A stretch of 29,864 nucleotides of DNA, taken from assembly GCA_034433615.1 (NCBI GenBank), contig DAOUAJ010000077.1, forward strand, positions 1-29,864. The letters run 5' to 3'. A model generated the notes under the pieces. The model did not search any database. It saw nothing but the letters and a program-made list of their open reading frames with translations, and was not told the DNA's origin. Position numbers and translations under genes: made by a program. This document shows, in pieces, positions 1 through 7,036 of this stretch (its first letter is position 1; each line of letters begins with the position of its first letter). This DNA comes from DAOUAJ01 sp034433615 (lineage in GTDB: Bacteria > Chloroflexota > Anaerolineae > DUEN01).

Positions 1-5
1 ACGAC

Positions 6-33
6 AGAACACACCTGACCGAACAAGTGTTCT
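6..33. repeat. Short inverted repeat at left edge
   Basis: Perfect 7-bp arms AGAACAC (6-12) and GTGTTCT (27-33) surround a 14-nt loop. No T-run follows and no gene end is visible, so a terminator role cannot be shown. Positions 1-116 hold nothing else I recognise. Confidence 0.3.
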
Positions 34-116
34 GCCTGATTCGACCTGCTAACAGGCCAAAAATCTATCTGAAATTGTCAAGGTGCTGGTGGCCCTGTTT
101 CGGGCCTCTATGAACC

Positions 117-291
117 ATGCCGATTTTTCTGGCCTTCTTTGCCGCCAACATAGCCCTGGCCGAGCGCCTGGCACGCCAGGTCATGGGGTGGCAGGAATAC
201 CCGGGCAGTGAGATGATGCGAGCATATACTACGGCGGGTAGATGTGGAAGCTTTCCACCGTGAGATCGCCTGGCTGAGCGCAGGCTACTGA
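117..291 (+). pseudogene. Possible decayed C-terminal gene remnant, frameshifted
   Basis: Two adjoining plus-strand frames look protein-like. The first (117-263, ATG preceded by an in-frame stop) reads MPIFLAFFAANIALAERLAR and continues to about position 235. A second frame from 241 reads DVEAFHREIAWLSAGY and stops at 289-291. Joined by a one-base shift near 235-241 they would form one plausible C-terminus. I do not recognise the family. The call rests only on residue composition, so this may be chance. It precedes the SagB-type gene and leaves about 98 nt between them. Confidence 0.22.
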
Positions 292-389
292 ACGAGCATT
301 CTGATCAGGAACAAGCAAAGAGGAAGTTCAGCCACAAAGAAGTGTTGCACTCCGGTCACTGGCAGGCGGGTATGGAGGAGGTGAGGGGA

Positions 390-1631
390 ATGCTCAAGAC
401 ATGGATAACTCGACACGACGTGAGCTATCTGGTCAGCGCCGGGCTCCTGATGGTGGCTACGATCGCCGCCGCTACCGGTTTGGTGTCCGATCTGTGGGAC
501 TTGAACGAGTTCGTCTATCACAAGTATGCTGCTTATACTGCGGCTGCCCTGGCCCTGGCCCACGTCTACCTGCACTGGGGCCGGCTGGTGGGATATGCTC
601 GCTGGCGGCTGGGCTGGGGAGCCAGGGAGCGGAGGAGCGGAAGAGCAAGGGGGACGAGGAGACAAGAAGAAGAGGGAAAAAGACAGGAAGGGGGAGTCAC
701 CCTGTCACCCCCTCTCCCTGTCACCTCCTCACCCCAGCACCCCCGCTCCTCCGCCCCCCTGCTCCTTCTGTCCCGCCGTGGCCTTGTTGGCCTGGCGCTG
801 GGAGGGCTAGGAGGGTTCGCCCTGGGGCGTGGCACTTTGGCTGTGCTCCCTGGCCTACCCGCCAGGGCAGGCAGTACAGGCCTGCGCCCGCAGCCGGCCC
901 TGCCCTACGGCGGTGACGTGGGGGTGATCTACCACGAGTGGAGTAAGCCCAAGGTGTTGAGTCTGCTGGGCACGATAGCCAACTGGGGCCGCCAGCCGGC
1001 CCTGTACAAGGAATACGCCTGGGCCGAGCAGATACCTTTGCCTCCTCCTGACGATTTTCGCGGCCTGTCCACCGAAGAGGCCATCCAGCGACGGCGCTCG
1101 ATACGGGATTACTCCGGCCAGCCTATGACGCTGGCGGAGTTGTCTCGCCTGCTGTACTACACCGACGGCATCAACGTGGAGCGCTGGGGATACAAACTGC
1201 GGGCCGCTCCCTCGGCCGGGGCGCTGTATCCCATCGAAATCTACCCGGTCGTGCATCGGGTGGACGGCCTGCAGCCGGGCTTGTACCACTACGCGGTGCA
1301 GGATCACGCCTTGGAGCTGCTGCAAGCTGGTGATCTGCGCGGGGAGATCGTCCGCCACGGGCTAATGCAGGAGTTTCTGGGCCAGGCCAACCTGGTGTTG
1401 GTCTTGACAGCCGTTTTCCAGCGATTGCGCTGGAAGTACCAGGAGCGCACGTACCGTTATGCCCTGTTGGAGGCAGGCCATTTGGGCCAGAACGTGTACC
1501 TGGCGGCGACTTCGATGGGGATGGGCGCCTGTGCCGTGGGGGCCTTTCTGGACGACGGTCTTAACGCCATGCTGGGGGTGGACGGACAACACGAGGCGGC
1601 CATCTATATGCTGGCTGTGGGCAAGGTGTGA
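390..1631 (+). CDS. SagB/ThcOx-type nitroreductase-fold dehydrogenase with N-terminal membrane domain
   Basis: Predicted 413-aa FMN-dependent oxidoreductase of the SagB/ThcOx group. In peptide-maturation clusters such enzymes oxidise azolines to azoles, but no precursor peptide or cyclodehydratase is visible here, so the substrate is unknown. Residues 10-70 form two membrane segments with His44, His58 and His62, resembling the DUF4405/cytochrome-b-like type. Residues 77-127 are a low-complexity linker encoded by a purine/pyrimidine palindromic repeat. Twin arginines and a hydrophobic stretch follow (SRRGLVGLALGG, about 128-147), possibly a Tat-like signal or third membrane segment. The nitroreductase domain spans about 225-413, with RRRSIRDY (234-241), APSAGALYPIE (273-283) and the EAGHLGQNVYLAA segment. 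I chose ATG 390 because GGAGGAGGTGAGG lies just upstream; GTG 342 and ATG 372 are in-frame alternatives without such a site. Confidence 0.8.
   Translation: MLKTWITRHDVSYLVSAGLLMVATIAAATGLVSDLWDLNEFVYHKYAAYTAAALALAHVYLHWGRLVGYARWRLGWGARERRSGRARGTRRQEEEGKRQEGGVTLSPPLPVTSSPQHPRSSAPLLLLSRRGLVGLALGGLGGFALGRGTLAVLPGLPARAGSTGLRPQPALPYGGDVGVIYHEWSKPKVLSLLGTIANWGRQPALYKEYAWAEQIPLPPPDDFRGLSTEEAIQRRRSIRDYSGQPMTLAELSRLLYYTDGINVERWGYKLRAAPSAGALYPIEIYPVVHRVDGLQPGLYHYAVQDHALELLQAGDLRGEIVRHGLMQEFLGQANLVLVLTAVFQRLRWKYQERTYRYALLEAGHLGQNVYLAATSMGMGACAVGAFLDDGLNAMLGVDGQHEAAIYMLAVGKV
616..775. repeat. Purine-rich/pyrimidine-rich inverted element inside the SagB-type gene
   Basis: Bases 616-697 are almost all purine on the plus strand (GGAGCGGAGGAGCGG-type units), and 698-775 are almost all pyrimidine. 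The right half, reverse-complemented, resembles the left half (shared GGAGGAGCGG core near both outer ends). The result is a long imperfect hairpin that stays in frame and encodes a charged then Pro/Ser-rich linker between the membrane domain and the catalytic part. Similar asymmetric elements are, in my recollection, common between Chloroflexota genes. Confidence 0.55.
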
Positions 1632-1651
1632 GCGCCTGGGAAGCTCATAGT

Positions 1652-1753
1652 GTGCTGACCCTGGACATAGATGACGGTCGGTGCAGATTCTGTGGCCGCC
1701 GCATCCCGGGCATCTGGTGGCCCGCAGAGGAGAGAGCTACAGGGGAGGGGTGA
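1652..1753 (+). pseudogene. Remnant resembling the C-terminal tail of an AmmeMemoRadiSam-type radical SAM enzyme
   Basis: In the space after the SagB-type gene, one frame reads LTLDIDDGRCRFCGRRIPGI followed by WW and stops at 1751-1753. The DGRCRxCGxxIPGI pattern matches my memory of the extreme C-terminus of AmmeMemoRadiSam-system radical SAM proteins, where the two cysteines form a zinc-ribbon-like tail. No upstream part of such a gene is present, so this would be a leftover tail. It overlaps the end of the convergent minus-strand gene by 17 nt. The match is short and could be coincidental. Confidence 0.4.
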
Positions 1754-4106
1754 CGGCCAACAAGAGCAGGCTGGCGCCTTTCAAAGCGACAACCAACAGA
1801 CAGGTTTCTATCACACCCAGCGCGGGGAGGAGGACGAGTGACACCACCAGGGCGCTGCTGCAGGCCCCCACCAAATCGGCGGCGTACAGCATACCGGCCG
1901 TCGCGCTCACTTCCTCCCCTTGGGCCAGAAGTAACTGATTGGCCAGGGGAAACTCCAGACCGGTCAGGAGGCCAGCCAGCGCGTTGAGCAGCAGCAACAG
2001 CGGTCCCAAAAGCACGGCTGCCAGGGGATGGTGATGGTAAGTATACAAAAGCCACAGAACGGCTGGAAAGAGGCACCAGTAGCCAACGAGCGAACTCTCC
2101 AGGCCCAACAGCAGCCGCCGGCTGGCAAGCCCACGACCCACCCGGCGGGTCATCCACCAGCCTCCCAGAGCCAGGCCGGCCATGAAGGCGGTGGTGAGCA
2201 GGCCGATCAGGTAGTAGACGTAGCCGTAGAAGGACTGGAAGGCGAAGATGACCAGCAGAGAGAAAGCCATCCCTGCGAAGCCGGTGCTCAGAATAGCCAG
2301 GGGGACGGTGAGGGCCCTACGCCGGGGAGTGAGCCGAAGGAGCAACCACGCCAGGGGTGTCAGCGCGATCAGGGGCAGGAGGAGTGGACCCAGGCGCAGG
2401 TTCTGGAGAACACGAAAATAGCCGGCCAAGTGGGGTGCGAATATCTCGTTCCAGTAAGCCAGGCCGTACAGCAGCCCGGCGGGCCGCAGGTCTTCATTGA
2501 CACGCCGGCTGGAGGCCTGGCTCAGCTCGTTCTGAAACCAGGCTAATCGTCGAGGGTCCAGTTTGAAGCGAAAGTGGAACTCGGCGTTCAAAGCGGTCGG
2601 GATGTTGCGCACCTGCCAGCGGGACAGGAGTGCATCCCAAGGCAGGTTCAGCACCGCTGGCGAGGGGGAGGCCAGCCATAAGGTGGTATCACCCGGAATG
2701 GGACGGGCTGCGGGAAAAACCGCCAGCAAGGTGTGCTGTAAGGTGGCGTGCAGGTCACGTTGGGCGGGGCTCAGGTACTCGGTAGAACCTGGGAGACAGG
2801 TGGCCAATACCCCATCCGTGGACAGCAAAGCTCGAGCCATGGTGAAGAACTCGCGAGTGTAAAGACGATTCAGCTCCAACGTGGAGGGGTAGGAGAGATT
2901 GACCAGGATCAGATCGTATTGGGAATGAGGCCTCCGGAGTTTTTCGCGGATGAGCAGCCGGCCGTCCACGTGGTGAACCTGCACCCGCGGGTCTCTCAGC
3001 TCCTTTTCGGTCAACTGGGTGGGGAAACGGCGCACCGCCTGGATCAGAAGCGGGTCCAGCTCGGCATAATCCACCTGTTCTATGGGATATTTCAGGAACT
3101 CATGCAGGATGCCGCCGGCCCCACCGCCGATGACCAGCACCCGACGCGGCTCGGCCACAAAGAGCATGGGCAGGTGTACCAACTCCTCGGCCAAAACCAC
3201 GTCCGGCACAGGAATAGTCAGTGCCGGGGTGCCATCCGTGAAAAACGTGTATTGTGTTCCCTGGCGGATCACTGTCACGTTGCCGTAGATCGAGTCGTCG
3301 TAAAAGACCAGGTCATAACCCGGCCACTGCTGGCGGTTGAGCCAGCCTTGAAGGCCGGCGCTCTGGAAGAGGAGCAGGTATCCTGCCACGGCCAAGAGTG
3401 CCACAAGTGGCCAGCAGGCGCGTCGCGGAAGGGCCGAACCCTCCGCCAGCGCGACGAGGGAGACGGCCGAGGCAAGATTGAGGACGGTCAACACCAGCAC
3501 CGTCTGGAGGGCATCCAGATGGGGGATGAAGAGATAGGTGAAGACCAGGCCGCCGGCGATGCCGCCCAAAGCCTCCAGGCTGTACACCAGCCCGCCGCTA
3601 GAGCCGACCTCGCCCCGCAGGCGGGCCAGGGCACGGCAGCCGAAGGTGAACATGGCCCCATCCACCAGGCCCAGTGGGGCCAGGATAAAGAAAGAAGCCA
3701 CGGCCATAGTCCCCAGGCCGATTCCTGCGCCAGGGATAGCACCCACCAGTTGCCGCACCGTAAACGCGGTGTAGAGGGAGAGCGGCAAGGTCAGCGCCAG
3801 CAGAACCTGGAGCAGGGCAAAGGCCCCCGGCCTGCCGCGTATCCCTCCAGTGCCTGGAAGGAACCGCTCGGCCAGGCGGCCCAACAGGCCGCTGCCCACA
3901 GCCTCCAGAATGAGCCACCCCCCCAGGACCAGGCCGATGGAGAGCTCGTTTCCGGAGAAGGCCACCAGGAAGGCCCGAATCATTACCACCTGGGTGATGC
4001 TGAAGGTAAAGCCCATTAAGAGAAAGGCCGCGCGCAAGGCCCCCATCAGGCCTCGGGGCTGTATTGGCCAACGGTGGAAGCTCGAGAACAGCGACACGGG
4101 GGACAT
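1737..4106 (-). CDS. Multi-pass membrane protein with central spermidine-synthase-like methyltransferase-fold domain
   Basis: Predicted 789 aa. Hydrophobic segments fill about residues 20-250 and again from about 575 to the end; between them is a soluble SpeE-like Rossmann domain. Seen in it are the nucleotide-binding glycine loop VLVIGGGAGG (about 323-332), the acidic strand end YAELDP (about 347-352) and VDGR (about 380-383). The classic SpeE loop GGGDGG has become GGGAGG, and the catalytic DSSDP region reads NLSYP (N403 to P407), so both usual aspartates are absent. Polyamine synthesis is therefore unlikely and the true substrate is unknown. ATG 4106 is preferred because translation upstream gives a non-membrane, cysteine-containing stretch and a promoter-like element lies at 4221-4250. 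ATG 4046, just before the first membrane segment, is possible. It converges on the SagB-type gene. Confidence 0.75.
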   Translation of the reverse strand: MSPVSLFSSFHRWPIQPRGLMGALRAAFLLMGFTFSITQVVMIRAFLVAFSGNELSIGLVLGGWLILEAVGSGLLGRLAERFLPGTGGIRGRPGAFALLQVLLALTLPLSLYTAFTVRQLVGAIPGAGIGLGTMAVASFFILAPLGLVDGAMFTFGCRALARLRGEVGSSGGLVYSLEALGGIAGGLVFTYLFIPHLDALQTVLVLTVLNLASAVSLVALAEGSALPRRACWPLVALLAVAGYLLLFQSAGLQGWLNRQQWPGYDLVFYDDSIYGNVTVIRQGTQYTFFTDGTPALTIPVPDVVLAEELVHLPMLFVAEPRRVLVIGGGAGGILHEFLKYPIEQVDYAELDPLLIQAVRRFPTQLTEKELRDPRVQVHHVDGRLLIREKLRRPHSQYDLILVNLSYPSTLELNRLYTREFFTMARALLSTDGVLATCLPGSTEYLSPAQRDLHATLQHTLLAVFPAARPIPGDTTLWLASPSPAVLNLPWDALLSRWQVRNIPTALNAEFHFRFKLDPRRLAWFQNELSQASSRRVNEDLRPAGLLYGLAYWNEIFAPHLAGYFRVLQNLRLGPLLLPLIALTPLAWLLLRLTPRRRALTVPLAILSTGFAGMAFSLLVIFAFQSFYGYVYYLIGLLTTAFMAGLALGGWWMTRRVGRGLASRRLLLGLESSLVGYWCLFPAVLWLLYTYHHHPLAAVLLGPLLLLLNALAGLLTGLEFPLANQLLLAQGEEVSATAGMLYAADLVGACSSALVVSLVLLPALGVIETCLLVVALKGASLLLLAVTPPL

Positions 4107-4220
4107 CTGGCCACCATCTGAGAAGGTCAGCGGACACCAGCCTGCCGCCCGACCCGTGTGAAATATCGGCTGCCTGAGGATACCGACAGGCGGCTCATGC
4201 TCCTCACAGCCAGCAAGGTC

Positions 4221-4250
4221 ATGATACCGCAAATTGATCCCCTTCCACAA
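4221..4250 (-). promoter_or_regulatory. Possible promoter of the spermidine-synthase-like membrane gene
   Basis: Read on the minus strand, TTGTGG (4250-4245) is followed after 18 nt by TATCAT (4226-4221). The -10 matches consensus at five of six positions and the -35 at only three. Transcription would begin near 4214, giving a leader of about 108 nt before ATG 4106. Weak evidence. Confidence 0.3.
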
Positions 4251-4351
4251 GTCGCGCTAGCGCCCTGTTAAGCTGGATTCTGCATTTTATGCTGGTCTCC
4301 CCGCTAGATTTCGTTCGTATTGTGAACCATCCTAATGCAACAATGTCGAAT

Positions 4352-4380
4352 TAGACAGACGTTTGTTGGGATGATAGAAT
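4352..4380 (+). promoter_or_regulatory. Promoter-like element upstream of the small membrane ORF
   Basis: TAGACA (4352-4357), a 17-nt spacer and TAGAAT (4375-4380), preceded by TGA to give an extended -10 pattern. Both hexamers match the sigma-70 consensus at five of six positions. The predicted start (about 4387) falls inside the small open frame beginning at 4378, which conflicts with translation from the frame's beginning. The rest of 4251-4351 shows nothing else. Confidence 0.45.
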
Positions 4381-4614
4381 GCAACAGCTACTGAACCAGA
4401 AACCACCCGCCCGATCGAGGGTGGTGGTGGCGGCGGCGGAGCGGGAGGGCGGGCGAGGCCTCGTGGCTACATCAAGATCTCCCCTGACGGCGTCAAGTTC
4501 GAGTCGTTCACGGATGAGACGCGCATTGCCCTGGCCGGTATCGCCATGATAGCCTGGTCGGTCTTCTGGATCACCCTGACGATCCGTGCCTTTGCCCAAG
4601 CGCGCGGCAGGTAG
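4378..4614 (+). pseudogene. Small Gly-rich single-pass membrane protein frame lacking a usual start codon
   Basis: The frame after stop TAG 4375-4377 stays open for 78 codons and looks genuine: a polar start, a run of seven glycines (encoded by GGT/GGC/GGA repeats), then YIKISPDGVKFESFTDETR and a hydrophobic helix ALAGIAMIAWSVFWITLTI before RAFAQARGR and stop TAG. No ATG, GTG or TTG occurs in frame before the helix. ATG codons at 4371 and 4379 are in the other two frames, so a one-base shift near 4371-4395 (mutation or assembly error) would restore a start. The family is unknown to me. A hairpin follows the stop directly, and a cyclase-like fragment follows that. Confidence 0.5.
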
Positions 4615-4641
4615 ACCCGAAGGGTTAAAGGCCCTTCGGGT
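4615..4641 (+). terminator. Perfect 10-bp hairpin after the small membrane ORF
   Basis: ACCCGAAGGG (4615-4624) and CCCTTCGGGT (4632-4641) pair perfectly around a 7-nt loop, starting one base after the stop codon. There is no T-run, so intrinsic termination is doubtful. The arm sequence is shared with the hairpins at 8696-8725 and 14987-15030. Confidence 0.5.
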
Positions 4642-4959
4642 GTGAATCACAGAGGTTCATATGAGGTGGCTCAAAGGGTTGGATGGCGACCCGCTTGGAC
4701 GATCCTGGAGTACCCCTACTTCGGCTACGGCGTCATCAACGCCCTCGATGCCCTCGCCCGGCTCGGCTATACGCTTGAGCATCCTAAAATCGCCGGAGCG
4801 ATGGAGTACCTGCTGAGCCGCCAATTGCCCGATGGCACCTGGCCCCTGGACCAAAGCGCGCCCCGCCCGCCGTTCGACGTGGGGCAACCGGGCGAGCCCA
4901 ACAAGTGGCTGACTTTGGACGCCCTGCGGATGATCAAGTCGCTCCATGGATACGACTGA
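4642..4959 (+). pseudogene. 5'-truncated terpene-cyclase/prenyltransferase-repeat protein fragment
   Basis: About 105 codons carrying only the C-terminal end of the family found intact next door. Visible landmarks are EYPYFGYGVINALDALARLGY, a QW-like QLPDGTWPL, and GEPNKWLTLDALRMIKSL, which lines up with KPSKWVTLRALRVLKRV at the end of the downstream protein. A GTG at 4642 lies in the arm of the preceding hairpin and has no ribosome site, and the first 20 residues do not resemble the family. A truncated relic is more likely than a working gene. Its stop lies 14 nt before the intact paralogue's ATG. Confidence 0.6.
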
Positions 4960-4973
4960 TATGGAGGAAAACG

Positions 4974-5996
4974 ATGACGTGGAGGACGCTCCTCAAGGGC
5001 GATCCCCTCCCCTGGCTGCTGGAACCCGACCCGGCGAATCCCGGAGTACGTTACTTTGCTCTGCGAGAGCTGCTGGATCGGCCCGAGGACGACCCTGAAG
5101 TTCTCCAGGCCAGGACGGCTGTCATGACGACGGGGCCGGTGCCGGCGATTCTGGACGCCCAGTACCCCAGCGGCTACTGGGTCAAGCCCGGCAGTGGCTA
5201 CTCACCCAAATACCGAGCTAGCGTCTGGCAGATCATCTTTCTGGCTGAGCTGGGGGCTGACCCGGCCGATGAACGAGTACGGCGCGGCTGTGAGTATCTC
5301 CTAAGCCATGCTATCGCTGCCAACGGCGCCTTCTCAGTCTACCAGGAGCCAGTGCCCTGTGGTTCCGTACACTGCTTGAACGGCAACCTGTTGTATGCGC
5401 TGCTCCGCCTGGGCTACGCCGACGACCCGCGCGTGCGCGCGGCTTTGAACTGGCAGGTCCAGGCCATCACTGGCGAGGGGGAGATGCGATATCTCAAATC
5501 GGGCACGAGCGGGCCACGCTTTGCTTGCAGCGTCAACGAGGGACAGCCTTGTGCCTGGGGGGCTACCAAAGCCATGAAGGCTCTGATCGCCGTCCCACCC
5601 CACCAGCGCACCCCGGCCGTGCAACGAGCCATCGGGGTCGGCGCCGAATTTTTGTTGAGCCGTGATCCGGCCGTGGCCGACTACCCCTACACCGGACGGG
5701 TGAGCTCCACTTGGTTCAGATTTGGCTTTCCGCTGAGCTACTGGAGCGATGTTCTGGAGACCACGGCGGTGCTGGTGGAACTGGACTACGGAAGTGACCC
5801 GAGGCTGGCCAATGCGCTCTGGCTTATCCTGAGCAAGCAGGACGCCCAAGGCCGCTGGAAGCTGGAGAATGCGCTCAACGACAAAATGTGGGCCGACATT
5901 GAGGAGAAGGGGAAACCCAGCAAGTGGGTCACGCTGCGCGCATTACGCGTCCTGAAGCGTGTCGCGCAGGCCGAGGAAGGCAGCCGGTTGTCGTAA
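4974..5996 (+). CDS. Squalene-cyclase/prenyltransferase-like alpha-alpha barrel repeat protein
   Basis: Predicted 340 aa, soluble, with no signal peptide. It is built from helical repeats with landmarks ADPADERVRRGCEYLLSH, CLNGNLLYALLRLGY.DDPRV and KQDAQGRWKL, the pattern of the terpenoid-cyclase/prenyltransferase toroid. The acidic DxDD motif of squalene-hopene cyclase is not seen, so cyclase activity is not supported. Four cysteines at 129, 134, 185 and 193 could form a metal site. From memory, close relatives in Chloroflexota are sometimes labelled 'nitrogen fixation protein NifH', but there is no P-loop or NifH cysteine pattern here. ATG 4974 follows GGAGG (4963-4967) at 6 nt, which decides the start over GTG 4905. 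Function unknown. Confidence 0.7.
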   Translation: MTWRTLLKGDPLPWLLEPDPANPGVRYFALRELLDRPEDDPEVLQARTAVMTTGPVPAILDAQYPSGYWVKPGSGYSPKYRASVWQIIFLAELGADPADERVRRGCEYLLSHAIAANGAFSVYQEPVPCGSVHCLNGNLLYALLRLGYADDPRVRAALNWQVQAITGEGEMRYLKSGTSGPRFACSVNEGQPCAWGATKAMKALIAVPPHQRTPAVQRAIGVGAEFLLSRDPAVADYPYTGRVSSTWFRFGFPLSYWSDVLETTAVLVELDYGSDPRLANALWLILSKQDAQGRWKLENALNDKMWADIEEKGKPSKWVTLRALRVLKRVAQAEEGSRLS

Positions 5997-6036
5997 GCCC
6001 TCAGTAGGGGGCATCCTGAGAGAGAGCTTCAACTCT

Positions 6037-6170
6037 ATGAACAAAGTGCGGTGCGCTGACGATGACACCCTCTTGGGTATTCCGGTCCTGGCCGAGCGGT
6101 AGACCGCTATCTGCCCGGCAGGGCTGTCACCACCCAAGAGCTGCTGGAACTGCTCTGGTTGGCAGACATA
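6037..6170 (+). pseudogene. Internally deleted copy of the start of the isoprenylcysteine-methyltransferase-like gene
   Basis: Bases 6061-6095 (encoding GIPVLAE) match the beginning of the gene at 7037 (GIPILAE). The sequence then jumps directly to one encoding VDRYLPGRAVTTQELLELLWLADI, matching VDRYLPGGAVTTQGVLELLWLADM further on in that gene. About 70 bp between the two blocks, covering the first membrane segment, are missing and the reading frame is broken. The remnant ends where the next gene's ribosome site begins. It cannot make the protein. Confidence 0.7.
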
Positions 6171-6183
6171 AGGGGACGAAACC

Positions 6184-6420
6184 TTGACGTTCGACACAGT
6201 AAGCGAGTCACTGCAATTCGACCCGATTGACTGGCAACAACTCGAATTGCTTGCCCGACTCACGCCGGCCCAGCGCACGTTAGCCATGATTCGGGCCGCC
6301 GAGTTCGTCCGGGCCGGCCTGCGAGGCACGTTCCGCCGCCGCTTTCCTGAGTTGTCCGATAAAGAAATCAACATGAAAGTGCTGGCGTATCTGACACCCC
6401 TGAGAGGATATGAGCCGTGA
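6184..6420 (+). CDS. Small hypothetical protein paired with a nucleotidyltransferase
   Basis: Predicted 78 aa starting at TTG 6184, supported by AGGGGA (6171-6176) 7 nt upstream; there is no earlier in-frame ATG. The protein is helical and charged, with LTPAQRTLAMIRAAEFVRAG and a basic patch RGTFRRRFPELSDKEINMKV. I do not recognise a domain. Its TGA stop overlaps the GTG start of the next gene (GTGA), so the two are translationally coupled. A short upstream partner overlapping a nucleotidyltransferase gene is the layout of toxin-antitoxin-like modules, but the sequence itself does not identify it as an antitoxin. Confidence 0.6.
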   Translation: MTFDTVSESLQFDPIDWQQLELLARLTPAQRTLAMIRAAEFVRAGLRGTFRRRFPELSDKEINMKVLAYLTPLRGYEP

Positions 6421-7031
6421 GCATCCTGGGGTTCTACTTCGACATCGTACGCGCGTTGGAAGAGATCGGTGCGCCATACATGCTCGTGGGTGCTTTCGCC
6501 GGATCAGCTTTTGGCATCACCCGGGCGACGTTCGACATAGACATGCTGGTTGATCTGCGAGAGCCTCATTTCAATGCTTTGGCGCATCGCTTTCCGCCGC
6601 CTCGTTATTACGCCGACCCGGAGCAGATGCGCAATTCCACCCATCTGGGGATCATGTTCAACATCATTGACACGAGCCAGGGAGTCAAAGCCGATCTTGT
6701 GCCACTGTCAGGTGCGCCGGCCTATCATGAAGCGTTTGCGCGGCGCACCCGTCGAACCTTCGAGGATGAAAGCGGAGCCGTATTTGAAGCCTGGTGCGCC
6801 CGCCCCGAGGACATCATCCTGGGCAAGCTCGCGGCCTGGCAGGAAGGACGTTCCGTCAAGCACCCGGCCGATATTCGAGAGATGCTGGTTTTCACTCTCA
6901 GTGGACTAAGCGACGAGAAACTGGACTTGAGCTACGTCTCTACGCGAATGGCGCGAATGGGAACCGAGGTGGTGGAACTCTGGCATGCCCTGCTGCGTCA
7001 GGCAGAGACGGAGATCGCGAGCCGGGGCTGA
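6417..7031 (+). CDS. Nucleotidyltransferase-fold protein (AbiEii/DUF6036-like)
   Basis: Predicted 204 aa. The N-terminus carries the pol-beta-type nucleotidyltransferase pattern: VGAFAGSAFGITRATFDIDMLVD, with the metal-binding aspartates probably D40 and D42 and a third acidic residue in KADLVPL (D93). PEDIILGKLAAWQEGRSVKH (about 137-156) is the conserved second half typical of the AbiEii/DUF6036-like group. Such proteins either transfer nucleotides to tRNA or protein targets or act as toxins; which applies here is not visible. The GTG start overlaps the stop of the 78-aa gene. Only 5 nt separate its stop from the methyltransferase gene. Confidence 0.7.
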   Translation: MSILGFYFDIVRALEEIGAPYMLVGAFAGSAFGITRATFDIDMLVDLREPHFNALAHRFPPPRYYADPEQMRNSTHLGIMFNIIDTSQGVKADLVPLSGAPAYHEAFARRTRRTFEDESGAVFEAWCARPEDIILGKLAAWQEGRSVKHPADIREMLVFTLSGLSDEKLDLSYVSTRMARMGTEVVELWHALLRQAETEIASRG

Positions 7032-7036
7032 CCAAC

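Noticed and set aside
2748..4019. A 423-codon plus-strand frame opposite the spermidine-synthase-like gene
   Set aside because: A Gln/His/Glu-rich mirror frame without motifs; the minus strand has membrane helices and the SAM-type loop.
4974..5996. Nitrogenase iron protein (NifH) label for the repeat protein
   Set aside because: No P-loop, no Switch motifs and no cluster-binding cysteine spacing; the sequence shows helical cyclase-like repeats.
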